Shown: positions 1 through 14,900 of the stretch, piece by piece
How positions within the stretch are numbered: the stretch's first letter is position 1
How the letters are laid out: every line of letters starts with the position of its first letter
Notes under the pieces: generated by a model
Told to the model about the DNA's origin: nothing
What the model saw: the letters and a program-made list of their open reading frames with translations, nothing else
Database searches by the model: none
Program-made: the position numbers and the translations under genes
NCBI GenBank assembly: GCA_039720395.1
Contig: CM077823.1
Coordinates: 13,578,885 to 13,642,884, forward strand
Length of the DNA stretch: 64,000 bases
Reading direction: 5' to 3'
Source of the DNA: Liquidambar formosana
Taxonomy: Eukaryota > Streptophyta > Magnoliopsida > Saxifragales > Altingiaceae

Positions 1-12
1 TGTGGCTTTGTT

Positions 13-264
13 ATGGTTTTTTACAATTCAAGGAGGATTTTCACCATTGTAAAGTGGTTGAGAAGTGAAGTTTCAAACGTGAATGAAGAATATGTTAGAT
101 TGCCCGGGAGGGATTTAGTTGAGGTGTGCGCAAGCTGGGCGGAGACCCTGATCATCAAACCAAAAAATAGAATGAAGAGTATGTGGGTTTTCAAGGACAC
201 TTTATATTGGGAGACGACTACCCAATATGGTGCTTTAGGATTTATTAGTCCAGGTCAAAGGTGA
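13..264 (+). other. Unrecognised open frame at the window edge
   Basis: An 83-residue open frame that may continue upstream of the window. The product contains a run of ordinary mixed residues (for example RLPGRDLVEVCASW) and is not low complexity. I do not recognise the family, and I see no splice acceptor that would clearly make it a terminal exon. It could be the 3' end of a gene or of a transposable element lying mostly outside the window. Confidence 0.2.
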
Positions 265-2094
265 ATGATTGAAGAAACTTTGGTTTTCTTGGACAAATGT
301 TATGTGATGTTTGTAAGTTTAATTTGGTGCTTTAATTTGCAAGTGTTTTATTCTTCTGAAAATCAAGAAGGCAAGCATTATTTTCTTCTTCTTTTTTTTT
401 TTTTTTTTGTTAATTCTCTTTACTATTAAATTCCTTGGTACTAACGTTATTAGTTAATCTCATTACTCTTCAATTTAAATTTCTAGAACAGATTTGGTAT
501 AACTATTCATTCAATTATTACTTTAACAGCAAAGTGTTTGTTAAATTTGTTATTCCTATATTATGTTTAGATTTTTGTTATTCCTATATTATGTTTAGAT
601 TTGTTTATATAGATGTATTGTATTAATGGATGATATTCTTAGATTATCTCCAAGTTTACTTATAGTATAAGCATGTCATCTCTATTCTATACACTACATA
701 CAATAATGATGCAATTCCATTGTCTTCTTAGAAAGACGAAAAAACAAAACAAAAAAGAGGGTGCAATACAAAAAACAAAAACAAAAACAAATTGAGGACA
801 TTTGAAATGTTAGAAACTCAAATTCACATGGATATTTACTTTGATAAGTACAACTTTTTAGAAATAATGACGTTCCTTGGCCTTTTGATTTACACAAGTG
901 GAAGTGGAGCCCAACTAGTACAAGCTTACCACAAATGTATCATGATTAGCTATACAGAGATGCTTGTTTAGTTATACTTCTATTCAAATGAGAATTAAAA
1001 GTTCCGGTTTTAATGTTTGTTGGGTCTTGATTTTAAAAGTTTTTAGATGGGCATCACATAAATAGGTAGATTATATTTATATATTTTTAGTATGTTTATA
1101 AACTTAATATTCATGATTCTCTTTTAGGGGGGAGTAAAATATTCATGCATTTATTTATTTATTTTACATAATTAGTATTCACGTGCAACGCACATGTGCT
1201 ATAACTAGTTTTAATAAAAAGAAATATTCTTTTTGTACCCTTTTGACAATTTTACTATTAAGGACATTACAACTACAAACATAAATTCATCTCCCTTTCT
1301 ACCCCCATCAAACTCAACATAATACACCATCATCAAGCAAACATAGCTTCTCCATCCATCGTTTTCCCTTAATCACTCCTTAAGCACAAATGAAATAAAA
1401 ACTCCATTCAAGTGTCTTTAACGTTGTGTGTGAACAATGGACAAGAAAAGAGATGTTTGGGATGATGTTAGCAGTGACCAGCTACGTATTTTCGTGTTAA
1501 AAGTAGAGTTTTATCGTTTTTTTTTTCCTCCATAATCATTATTGTTCGGCACTAAAAATCTAAACAATATTAATATATTCGATTAGTGACAGTCGAACAA
1601 AACAAAAATGTTTGGCTATATAAGACTGAACAAAACAATTTTGTTCGGTTGCTTATGATAGAACATTTTTGGTTTGTTTGGTTTCTTGTGGTCGAACATT
1701 CATGGATTGTTCGACTCTGGTATGCCGAACAGTGCAAGAATGAGGATTTTTCATTATTTTTTTTGTACTTATTTTAAAGAAAGACAGACAAGAAAATGGA
1801 AACTCATTTGTAAATCCTCAAAATTGAATGTTCAAAAAATTAGGTTATTTTGTAGGAGAAAACACTTTGACATAAAACGGTTAGGGTTGCGGTGGTATAT
1901 GAAAATCAAAATGGCATGAGTTGGGGGTATTTTGTGAATGTCGTGGGGTGTACATATGAAAATATGGGGGGGGTTCAAACATAGTGAGATTTACAAATAA
2001 ACTCAAGGGTTGCAATAGCCGCCCTTTAAAACTTTTGTTGAACCATGTCGAGAAGAATTAATTGGTTTGAGTCATTGCCAAATTATTATTATTA
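265..2094. other. AT-rich upstream region, no gene recognised
   Basis: No coding frame with recognisable protein features. It holds T-tracts, a short direct duplication near 555-600 (TTATTCCTATATTATG twice), and a cluster of TTCGG/TCGAAC-type motifs in both orientations at about 1545-1735. Near 1178-1212 there is a GTGCAACGCAC-like inverted motif next to ACTAGT that resembles sequence near 51622. It is probably old transposon debris. Confidence 0.4.
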
Positions 2095-2379
2095 CTCCTT
2101 CCATCCCACAAGGATAGACTATTTTTGCTACTTTTTTTTTTTTTTTTTTGCCTCAAAATGTTTGTCAATTTTGAAAAGTCAAATCATAAATTTTTTTTTA
2201 ACTTTTTTATGCTACTATTTATTATTTCAATAATTACTTTTAATACAAAACCTAATACCAAATAAGAGATGATACTTTTAGAAAGATGGGGTTTAATAAA
2301 TGACAAGTCAATGCAAGTATGGCTTTTTTTAAACTGCGTGTTTTATTAAACTTGGCTTATCTTTGTAGGACAGAGGGAG
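2095..2379. mobile_element. Stowaway-type MITE (Tc1/mariner)
   Basis: The left end reads CTCCTTCCATCCCACAAGG, and the right end, reverse complemented, reads CTCCCTCTGTCCTACAAAG. These are the classic Stowaway terminal inverted repeats. TA dinucleotides flank both ends (2093-2094 and 2380-2381), as expected for a Tc1/mariner target duplication. There is no coding capacity. It lies about 205 bp upstream of the start codon of the first fibrillin gene, so it sits in that promoter. Confidence 0.85.
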
Positions 2380-2583
2380 TATTATTATTATTATTTTAAT
2401 TTTTTTTTTTTTTAAAAAAATCCCTGGCCGGACCTTGGCTTACAAGCCATGCATCTCACGTGCACATATTAAGATTTGGAATTGTTATTAGCCATCTAAA
2501 ATTCTAATAACCGCTTTCCAAACCAACCTCCATAAACACTGTCAGTCTTCACACAGAAACTCCACCCACACCTCATCATCTCC

Positions 2584-4080
2584 ATGGCCTTATCCTCTCC
2601 TCCTCCTTCAGCTCTCATCACCACTCAATCATCCACACACTTACTATTCCCCAGGCTCCTCCATTCTCACTCTTCACTCACCACCGCCCTCCCTTTCCCA
2701 CCCAAACCCACCAACCAAAACACCCACAAACTCTCACACCCCTCAGAGTCAGCCTCTGACAAATGGAGAACAAGGGTCTCCTTCTTTCCTGCTTTCTTGA
2801 AAAAGGGTAAAGATGCTAAGACTCTCAAGGAAGAGCTTCTTGAGGCCATCGCGCCGCTCGATAGGGGCGCTGACGCCACTCCTGAAGATCAGCAAACAGT
2901 TGATCAGGTTGGATATTAATTGTTTCTCTTTGTTTTTACTATTTTTTATTTGATTTCTTTATTGTTGTTTTTTCCTCATAAAAACATGATCCTGCAATTT
3001 CGCCCAATGGGCAAGCCTAGTTATTATCAGTTTCTCTGTATACTTGACTAAATGTGCCCGTGTGGCCGTGTGGAACCATGTAGCTACGCTAAGAATATTG
3101 TGCACAACCCTCTTATGCCTCCAAGGAAATTTTTTATTTTTGGGATTACTAAATTAAGTTGCATATCTTTAGCAAGTCTGAGCCCCAGTTCCATTGCAGC
3201 AAGCTCATGGTACACCCCATATCTAGGGTTCTCAGCCAATGACAAAGCTTTCAAAACTTGACCTTGATAATCTGTCATAAGGCCTCCCAAGCCTCGTCTA
3301 GCATCACTTAGAGCACCATCAGTTTATGTCTTCCAAGTATTGGACAAAGGAGGTTCCAATTTGCAACTGATGTCCCCCCTCAACCAAAATTGTGGATGAA
3401 TTCTCCACTGCCCCATAAAACTTTCCGTTTCAGGCTGTATCTTCTGTTGGGATGTATGCCTTCAAAACTGTTATTTTTGTTGTTTCTCAGTATTCATTAA
3501 ATGGGATTAAATTAATTATTTAATTTCCATGTTGTGAACATATTACTTTTATTCATGAAATGGATAATGCCCATAAGTCTCATTGAATGTGATTTAAATG
3601 TGTAAATGATATTTACACACTGCGAATTAAATCACAATTACCTCGTGACTTAAAACTTACCACAGCCTGTAACAAGACTGGTATCGTGTCATAGTAAAGG
3701 CTGTAGCCTATTGACCTCTATAAGATAGAATGTGATTCTTAATCACCAAAGTGGAAGACTCTGGGTCAATATGCTAGTACATTATATGCAAGAGGAATTA
3801 TGAGTATTGCACCATATAAAACACTGTCTTCATTGGTGATAATCTCATAATCGCTGTGTGCAGACTAATCTTAATCTTGAGATAGTTGTGAACTCAAGAT
3901 TCTTGCATTTGCTACTTTGACTCAACAATGAGTGAGGTCTAAAAAGCCAATACCCGGTATCTTGGGTAGTCAAATGTAGGGACTTGCATTTTTCTGTATT
4001 CTTTCCAAAATCTCTCTTTAACTTTGTGGAGATTTTCTAATTGAATTCTTAAAATTATTTTACACACACACACACACCCC

Positions 4081-4113
<33 letters not shown>

Positions 4114-5923
4114 GTATATTTTTTTTTTTTACATTTTGATATATATATATATATGTAAATGTGTTCCTTTCCTTTCAATATTTGCTTTAGTCATAAATTT
4201 TTTAAAGATTTCCCAATCTTTACCTACTTATCTATAATCTATTATCTCTTTTGTTTACATTCTTTAAAGTCTGCCACATACTCCATCATATACCCTTTTT
4301 GAGAGTGCATTATATTACTGCTTGACTATTTTACAATTTTGAGCAGGCTTTTATTGTTTATAATGCTCAAATTTGCATTATTGAACCTTCAAGCTACAAA
4401 ATGTGAAGTGATATGTCATGCTAATCTAAAAGGAGATGGATGGGTGAATTTGATTTTGTATATTTTCATTTTTTTCATTCTCCCTTCCTTGGAATCCGTT
4501 CTTGATTAGATTGCACGCAAACTTGAAGCAGTTAATCCTATAAGGGAGCCACTCAAATCGAATTTGCTGAATGGAAAATGGGAGCTTATATACACGACTT
4601 CAAGTTCAATCTTGCAAACTCAGGTACAGTATATTTGTGCTACTTGTTTTGCTTTCATGGATATTTTGGGTCTTTGCTGAGACATTGCTATCTTCTAAGA
4701 TATATGCTTGTTGTTACTTCGAGTAGGTTGTTAAATCTATCTCTATTTCTCAATATGATCTCATCTTGCATCTTTGTTTTCAGTGTTTCGCATTGCAGCG
4801 AAAATAAGTAATTGACCATATGTGTGTATCTATATTGTATATGTGTGCATAATTGCATATATATAGGAATATTGAAGAAAATGGTCAGATCATACTTTAT
4901 TTTGTTAATTTCCAACTATTGTGTAGAGTGTTGACTGTCATTGACCACTGGTCAAGCCCTATTAACTGACTTGCTCACTCTCTAAAAGAGCAAATTTGAG
5001 GAGGAAGCTCGATTGTGAATATTGCTTGGAACTCTCACTTATTGAGACCATCTAACACCTTTCCTTCTCTGTATTCTATGCTTTTATTTTTGTATGTTTG
5101 AAAAATTATAAGAAAGAGGAATATACAAAAATATTCATCATAATGGTCATGATTAATCCTTTAACCTTCTTAGCATCAATGAAACCACTGTTTGGACTAC
5201 GACATCTTCATTTTATTATACTTACAGTTTTTGTGGGAAAGCTCCACTGCAAACAACTTTTTGCTCCTCCTGCATCGTCCCTTTCCCACAGATATACATA
5301 AACAATCACAAAGCTCTTGCTTCATGTAAACATGATCTAGATTTATAAAATTTACGATTTTGAGTCATAATTTATTAGGATTGAAGTTGATTGGTTTTGT
5401 TTTTCCTATCATTGCAATATCTGATGATAGTCAACTAATCTCCCCTCAATTTCAATACTGTTGATGTCATTAATGAGAATTTTGAGTGCTGACATTCTTT
5501 ATTTCCTGTAACTTTGTAAATTATTCAACTAACTATTTTCTCAGCTTATATCCTCTGGTTTATTTAGGAAAAAAAGTTCGAATAAAAGTTATAGTATGTC
5601 CTTTCTGCTTTTTCTCTTGCTTTTATATGTTTGAAATTACTAATTAAGTGACATCATGGCAGAGACCCAAATTCCTAAGATCGAGCACAAATTACCAAGC
5701 AATCAATTTGGATACACTTAGGGCCCAAAATATGGAATCTTGGCCATTCTTTAACCAGGTAATTCTTACATTGTGTGTTTAACTTCTGTTTAAGATTCTT
5801 TTGGACTTCAATTTTCAATTGAAGTATTAAGATTACGCTTAATAATGAATTTGAACCCAGTTAGTTGCCTTTTTTATATATAGTTTAAGCCCCCTTGCCC
5901 TCAGCCCCTTTCTCTCTCTCTCT

Positions 5924-5960
<37 letters not shown>

Positions 5961-8900
5961 CACTATTTGTGCAGATTTTGATGATTAATTACCAAGGTCC
6001 AAGAAATATATTTGATAGTTCTCTCTCTCTCTCTCTCTCTCCTTTTTCATAACCCATTCGGCCATTCTCAATGCCACATGCATCTCCAATCTCTTTTTCC
6101 TATCCTTGTTCATCATTATTTGAGAATGGCTCCTCTGTTCTTCAACTGTAATTAAAAATAAAAATAAAAACCAACTGGAAATGCTATATATTTCTGTCAC
6201 CTATTGGAAACTTAAATCATGTTTTTGATCATTAAATTGTGTATTTAAAAAAAGGAAATGGGAATCTAAGAATTACAGAAGTGGAAAAATCAACTTAATA
6301 TAGATATAGCCTAATTTTTTATGGCTCAACAAGTTCCTCTTGTCACTCTAGTTATTTATTTTAATTTTTCAACTCTTTCAGGCCGATGTTGACACAGAAT
6401 TTAAAAATTATCATATTAATTTAATAAATCATAATCTTTTGATATATTGCCTTTTGCTTTGTGAGAGTGTGAGACATTGATCCTATTCTTTGACATTAAT
6501 GTGCTGTTTCGCCAACATTTGTCATTTGCCTTTCTAGTTGACATCTATGTTCTGCAGGTTACAGCAAATCTAACGCCTCTGAATACAAGAAAGGTGGCTG
6601 TCAAATTTGATTACTTCAAAATTTTGGGTCTGGTAAGTGTTCTTGTCATTGGTAATGTTTATTCCTTCTAATTTGTACGTGTTTTTGATAGGAGGGTGCA
6701 ATTTGAAATCTCCTCTTATATTAAACTTATTTATTGGATAGGTTTAAAAATGTGATCGTATTCAGAGTCTGTATTGGCTTGTATTCATTTTTCCAGGTCC
6801 TACACTTTAAGATAGCATTTTTTCTCTGGAGGATTTATGCCTTTTATTAATTTTAGTTGTTCATTAATAGTTTCTTCATCCGGTGTGTATTTTTTTCTAC
6901 CTTGAGTCTGAATTAACATCTGTTGAGTTACAAGGGCACCCTAGAATTTTAATAATAAAGAACAGCCTTGATTTAAAAAAAAAAATTTATCAATGCCTAA
7001 AATGGTATGTTTCTTTCGATAATCTTTTACCCAAAAGTTTTTGGTACTACCCAAATTGCTGTTTTCTTCATGTTCCCGAACCAGATAGAAGCGTATTATA
7101 AATTTATAATTTTCATCTTTGCATAAAATGACTAGATTTCATTAGCTGAACTAGATAATTTTGTTTGAAAGAATAGATATGACATTGATTCTTATAGTTT
7201 TAGATTTTAGATGAAACTTTATGATTGCAGGAGTCATAAAATTTCCAGCATTTCAGTGGTGAGCTCTGTACATACCTTCAAAATTTTCAAAACACTATAT
7301 GTAGTCTGTCTTCCTTTGATTTTGGAAAAGAAAAAATAAATAGCTTCAAATTTCAAGCTTCATAAAGAAAAATTGAAGTTTCTGTAAGTGGCCAAAATGC
7401 CGAAAAGGAACTAAAAAAATGCTGTTAAATGTTTTTTTTAAAAATAAAAAATCTTAATATGCAATTAGGGCAATATATATATATATTTCTTTCTAAATAA
7501 GTTTATAATGGTTTCTGGTGGAAAAATGCTGGAAATAGTCAACATTGCATATGTTGTACCATATTCATCATTTATTGTGTGTATCGTATGAATATGATAT
7601 AATAAAATGCGTGATATATTGACATTATGTTTCATTTTATATGCGAAGTGATACATACAATATTGATATGTAACGTGCCTACTCCATGAGTAGGTATGGG
7701 GCAGTGCTTTAAAAGGAGAAAAGGGATGTGTGGATGTGTTACGATGTCTACAGAGTAAGGCACAAGCATCATGCTCCCTCATTTTTTTATTACAATTAAG
7801 TAATTAACTAAGAAAGAGAAAACTGTCTAAAGACAATTTCCTCCAACATTTAGGAGGGCAATCCTTATTGTGAGCGACAGCAATGTAGAGCTGTACAGAA
7901 GAAGAGGGAAATGATTTTAAAGTTTGATTATTATTATTTTTAGGTAGAATCTTACATTCACTCGTATATGAGGAAAATGCGTCAAATCATTTTTTGGCCT
8001 TCATCCATGACATGCATACCTCGTTTATAACTCCCACTTAAAAGGTGTGAGCATTTAAGGTTGACTGTTGAGGCATTTCCTTGGGCCTTGAGGCTTCAGT
8101 ATCAAAGTCCTGTTAAAACCATGGTGTAAAGTTTAATATCCAGCTATTTTGTCATTTGGAGTACGAAACATGCTTGTGAAGCTGGTCTCAATTTTGACAA
8201 AGATGTAGTATCCAAATTTTTGGTGTTTGCGACTGCCCTTGATCTTGTTTGGTTTACAAGGAACAAGGTCGTCTTTGATAAGTTGATAACTGATCCAAAA
8301 GCGAATCTTTTGCAAATTGAGCGAGTGGCAGATGAGCACTCCAAGTCCCTCTCCCCAGCTCCGCAAGTCTCTCCAGCTAAGTGGTCCCCGCCTCCAGGTC
8401 CCTGGTTCAAAATTAACTTTGATGTGGCTATTAGAACTACATTTTCTGTAGTTAGTGCTGTTGTTAGAGACTTCTGGAGACTTTGTCTTTGTGTGGACTG
8501 CTAGAGAATGCCAATTATCGGCTGAGGTTGCAGAAGCTAAGGCTGCATGTTTGGGTCTGTGTGAATCTCTCAAAGAAGGATGTAGCAATATCATCCTTGA
8601 GGGAGATGTTGACTCTGTTTTATTTCCACTTTGTGATTAGGGCGTACGTCCCCCCTGGGCTATTGATCCTATTCTTTGTGATGCTCGAGCCCTTCTTGCC
8701 CAGTTCCAAGACTGGTCAGCTAGGTCAGTACCTAGGCTGGCTAACAAAGCGTGCAGCTCATGTGTTAGCCCAATGGGCAGCCCACTGTAACTGTTTTAGC
8801 TCTATCCTAATCTCCACTCGGCCTCCTTGCGTTTTGTATGCTGAAGCGGAGGTAGAGGATGGGCCTTGTTTTGCTTTGGTTCCTTTTCCTTTACACATCC

Positions 8901-11900
8901 ATTTGATTATATAAAAAAAAAAAAAAGTACTGTATTCTATGATTATGCATTTTCACAATATTTACTGCAAATGAATCATATCATATTTGCATGTTTTCCT
9001 CTGAATTTCTGTCAAGTAATATACTTAAAATACACGTTTGATGTTGCTGTGGTGTACAGATTCCTGTTAAGGCACCTGAAAGAGCTCGTGGTGAATTAGA
9101 AATTACATATTTGGACGAAGAGATGCGGTGAGTTTCTGTACTGACTACTGCGTTTCACTATTTACATGAACTAAAATTTTTCCAACATTCCAACTGAATT
9201 ATTTTATTTTATTTTCTCTGTGTCAACTCTTAACTTCATTTAGATAGTAAGAAGCATTGCAATCAATTTCTGAGTGAGAAAAAGGGGTGAGAAATATAAA
9301 GGCTTTTTAGAAATATCTAATGGGGAAAACATTCTAGACTAAGTGTTGAGTAACTCATCTCAAGACTGAAAAGTAATAGTGACATTTATTTTCGTTTTGA
9401 AAAATAGGAATTAGTTGTAGAATTCCAGTAAGGACGACTTGTTTTTTTAACTTTTCCACTATAATTATTCAGGTTCTAGGGAAGGCTCCAAGCTCTAGTT
9501 ACCATAGTTGATTATGTAACTGACACTACAGTCGCATGATGCATTTATTTCTTATCAAAATTTTTATTCTTGTTGACCTCCAAGTGATTTTGTTAGTATC
9601 CTTGGGAATAATTTTTATTATTATACTCATAAAACAATACTTATTACATGTGTCGGTTTTATCTGCTTGGAAGTCTCATTCCCCTGATTAATTAGTCTCC
9701 AATTAGATTTTCTTTATTGATACATGTATTTTTATATTTTATAATTTTAGTTGTTGTTGTTGGTGGTGGTGGCTTAAAGCTGGAAGAAATAAAAGCAGGA
9801 AACTGCAGGAAATTAAAGAGAAGTAGTAACGAAGGAAAATGAAATTTTATTGAAAAGCGACCTAGGCTTCACTTAGTAAAGCATATGGCACTGGAAACTG
9901 ATCTTACTCCCTTTTGGAGTATCCTATCGATGCAGTGGCAATGGGGTTTGGAATCTAATGGAGAATGGTCAAAATCTCGCTGTCAATTGCATTCACAGTA
10001 GCAGACTAGCATCAAATTGTCCAATGTATCAGCAACTCTGATTGATTTAGAATTGAAGGTGTAGATGATTGAAGGCCATAGAAAACTGTAAAATATTTTG
10101 GAAATTAAGCAAAATAAGGTACAGAAGAGTACTGTAAATAAGATTATTTAAGTGAAAAAACTTGCCTATGGGGCATGCCCCTTTAACACTGATAGTTGCA
10201 AAGAAGGGTTTCAAGGAGGAAGGGACTGGATATTTCAGAATGAACCCAAACAGAAGAATTCTGGTTGCTGTACTAATGAGATGAATAAAACTCAGTTAAA
10301 ATATAAACATAAGAAAAACTAAAGGTGCAATGGTGGTGTATACACAGCCTGTGTACTCTCACCTCTCCCCATATCCTATATGACTCAAAAAATTATATTG
10401 GGTGAGGCACACACTCTTCTCTGTTTATTTTTATCACATATTAAATGACAAGAAACCTATCAAAGTGAGCATAAGATATGGTTTTATATACAAAATTGTA
10501 TATAGACCTTGAAAATTAAAGAAATTAAATCATATTTGGTTTTCAAAATGCTAAAATAATATCATTCTTCCTACATCTACATGCAATTATGCATGTATCT
10601 TGTCACTACTCCACAATCTTTGGTTCATACGAAGTGGAAGCAAGCTATTGTTATGGAGAAAATTGAAAAGAGGAATTTCCAAGTGATCTCCAAAGTAGGT
10701 TATAACTAGTATGTGAGGGGGTTTTGACACCTATGAACCACGGGTTTTGAACACCCTTTTAAAAAGTGTAGAGATTTAAATAAATAAAAATCTGTTTTTT
10801 AAAGATTCACAAAAACCAAAACAAACAAGGAGTCGTCACCTCATTTTTTAAGAAAAAGAAGAAAACCATAAAAATATTTTAAAGAAAACCTTTTAAAAAC
10901 CAAACACATGACCCAAATAAGGAAAAACAAGTCTTAACAAACCAAAGAGAGGATTCAGAGACTAAGTTACGATGTGGGAAGGTTCTAGGAAACATCCTAT
11001 AGGCATCCACATCGCCTCAAACTGGGTCTCTTAATTTATATGGGCTATTTCAATCACTTCCTAATTAGTTACCATGCATATGTAAAGAATCATCCATAAC
11101 CATCCATTCACCCATAAACATTCATTAAACATTCATAAACATGCATGAAAGAATAAAGAGAGATATGGAAAGCAATAGAGAGAGATAAAGAATAAAAGAA
11201 AGAAAAGAAAAGAAAAGTTAGGATACTTGTATCCTAGGGTGGACTTGAATATCAAATGAGCGCTTACGTACCCCACATGCAAAGATGTAAGGATCAAAGT
11301 CCACGTAGTTCGATTGAGAAGGGTCATTCCTTCACAATGAACTACTATAAATCCTAAGTTTCCATTTAATAAGAAGTTTATAAAAAAGGGGAACTTTGGA
11401 GAGGAACAGGGAGTTTTAAAAGAATGGAAACTCAACACTTATCATGATTCAATGCAAGGAGAATAAAAGGGAGAAGGGAACAATTCATACAAAACTTACC
11501 ATAATCACACTTACCATGTGCCAATCATCTCAAAACATTGGGAAATCACCAATTAATCACCCCATATATGCTATAGGGCAATTATCATGCTCAAACCGAC
11601 CATATTCATGATCAAATCATCATTAGAAAGCCTAACTCAAATCTAGACAAAATACTAAACATCCCAAAACATACTAATAATCATGCAAAAAGCAAAAATC
11701 AAAAGAAACACAAAACCCTAATATGGTCCTATATGCCTTAAACTCACTATCATACATAAAACTATAAAAAAAAAAACATGCCAAATATGAATTACTATGA
11801 TGAAAATATCATATAACAATCCAAATCATGAAAATAAAATAAAACATGATGCATTAGATAATGATTTTATATAGGAACATGAAATAAGCATCTTTACGGC

Positions 11901-14900
11901 GAGCTTTCTTAAGAAAAAACTATCTTAAGATAATTTTACGTAGAAAGTACTCCACATGAATGATTTCTTTATATATCCTACGTAAAATATATACCTAAGA
12001 ATGCAAAGAAACTAATGACGCACTTAAAGACACTTCAGATAGCACCTGTGCAAAGGCTCACCCTCTAAAAAGGATAATTATCTTCCAAAAGAATAATCAT
12101 TTATATACCCATGAAGATAAACCTACACAGAAAGTGTTTTATATGAAAAGTACTTAAAATCGTGCATATAAATGAACCATGAAGAGAAAACAATCCTAAC
12201 ACATCAACTAATATGCTGTGCAAAACATACCTCTATTTTAAAGAGAGAAAATCACTATTTAGCACACAATTCACAAAATCCTACTCCACTAGCATGCTTG
12301 CACTCAATATTAATCATATGAACTCAATAATATCAAGTAAACATGATATTCAAATCAATAACAAGCTCTAAGCATGCAGAATTGATTATGAGAAGATAGA
12401 GAGAGAATAAGAGAGATAATGGAAACTTATAACAAAGAAGACCTTCGTTGCGTTCCTCTTTCTTCTTAGGCTTGAACTCCTTCTTATTCTTCTTCAAACA
12501 TGCAATATAATGCTCTCTTAAAGTGTATATGTGTGTGAAAATTCGTGGTCCCCTCTCTCTAATGAATATGGAGTGTCAAAAGTTCTCTTATGCTGATAGA
12601 AGAGTCTATATTTATAATTAACCAACCCTAGGATTCAATGGTTGAGATTAATTCACCATAAATCTAATCTAAGGCTATTATTAACTCCCTTGGTCTTTAA
12701 ACAACTCAAAACTACTTTCCAATAGGATTAAAACTCTTTTGGAACAAGAAAAATGGAGTAGGAGAGTTCCAAAACACGTGTCTTTGAAAATAGGTAAAAT
12801 TGCATGTAGAGCCTCGGGAGACTAGTTGGCCCGGTTGGGTGAACCGGTCACCTGAGACTCAGCTCAGTTTCCCTCTAGTTTTGACTTATTTCGGGTTTTT
12901 ACCTTAAAACGGCCATATTTTCCTCAAATTAACTCCGAATTGAGTGATTCAAAAGCCCAAATTTTCATATTTCAATGAAACTCTAGAATATTTTTGGACC
13001 AAAAATCTCCAACCATGGTCAAGTGGCTGGGTTTAACAAGACGGTTAACCGAAAAGGGCTAATTAGCCAATAGGTGAATAATGTGGTAAATCAATCTCAA
13101 ACCTATTCAATCCTTAAATTGACACTACAACTAGACTCTTTTCATCATTATAAAGTCATTGGAACAATCCGGGATAAGTTTCGAGGTCAATTGGAAAAAA
13201 AAACGAGTTAAAAGACGAAATTGCCCTTCAAGTCGCAAAAGTTATAATTAACTATCCAAACCTATCTGAAATTGAACCAAATTACACCCACATATCCTAA
13301 ATGCACCTAGAAACTAAATGGAAGTGATGGAATGCAAAAATGAGATAAAAACATGCATGCAATAATGAACTATGCACATAATCTTAAAAGGGCAAAAATG
13401 TCCTTCAAGGTTTAAAGACTCCTAAATGCTTCAAGAACTCATGAAATGAGTTCATGAACTCCTAGGAATGAAAATGAGGTATCTACAACACCCAAAACCA
13501 TTTCTTGTTGTTCAACCAACATTTACAAGCATATAATTTGCAATTTGCTACCAAAAAAGATATTCTTTTAAGCACTTGAGATTTGACTGTACAGGGATCT
13601 TTGCACTTAGACAAATAAAGTTTTTTTATTGTTTTCTCCTTTTTCCAACCTTTAGACATTAATCAGTAACAGCACTTTGAGTGCATATTTCCAAGTTGTC
13701 TTCTTGGAATAACTATTTGTGCACCTTGCAGGAGGTTTTAATGTTTATAGAAGATATATATAAACTTTGAGGGTTAAAACAATTTACATATAGTCTCTCA
13801 AGTAGTTACAATTTGATTGTACAGAACATTCATCCAAGCTATGGAAATCGGTCATTGAAGAAGCTATGTTGATCCAGTATTGTTTATAAGAATAGATAAA
13901 AAAACATTGTTGATTGCTCAAGCTAATCAGGTACTCATAAAAAATTAAAAACATTTCTCCCAAAGTGCTTGAGTGCTCTTAGAGTAATTTCCTCCTAATC
14001 TAATTGGCTTCGTCAATATATATATATATATATATATATATTTTAACATTTTAACATTTTTTTTTTTTGGTTAATCTTTTATATTTAACTTTCAACAATA
14101 CATAAATCTTGGATTGGTAATTGAGATCAAAAGTTTATGGTAAAGCTATTGAAATGCCTATGGGGTAGAATGGTTGCTTACATGCGCAAGAAGATCAATT
14201 GGTTGATCTGACCTCATACTAGAGACTTGTGGAACTATCTCGTCTTTGTCAGGATAGTATCTCTGAAATGCAAGCTTACTATGCTAATTTACATACTCAA
14301 AAGTTGTCATCAAATACCACAATATGTGAATTTATTCCAATTGAGGAAATTATCTAAATATCAGGTATTTTACCCTTTTTAAATGCTTTGACGCCGATTG
14401 GGTCACTGATGAAAGTGGGTTAGTATTTGGTTATTGATTTATTGTCTTAGTATTATAGCCTGCAAAGTTTTTTAGTTTCAATGATGACGTAGTTGAATTT
14501 TTTGTCCTCATTTCAAAGTAGTATGTAGTTGCGAAGTTGCACATCATATCTGATGATTGTGCCAAGATGTTGATGTTGTGAACTGGTCCAGTTTTTATGA
14601 CATTCGAGTCACAGTGCATGTGTTGTCAAAATCCTGTATTTCATGAACGAATCATTTTATCAGAATAGTTATTTATAAGGAGGTTTGCAGCCCATCTGAC
14701 TGTTTTTCTTTAAAGGTTTATGCTGTCCATACCATGGGTGGTAACACAGATACCAAAATTGTGTCTTTGTTTTGCATAGTTTGAACAATAAAGTTGCAAT
14801 CAGCGGATAGTATATTCCAACAGGCATTAAGAAGCGTCAAGTCACCACCTAAGACATTTTTCCCTCAAATCCACACTTAAAACTGTAGGTCTTGATCCTT

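Noticed and set aside
3445..3985. TGTTGGGATGTATGCC-starting stretch in intron 1 of FBN3 copy 1 as an LTR
   Set aside because: The start looks LTR-like, but I found no matching end, no target duplication and no second copy.
8133..8594. 153-residue minus-strand open frame
   Set aside because: It is antisense to the LINE RNase H-like sequence, whose plus-strand motifs ([27 protein letters not shown]) explain the conservation of reading frame.
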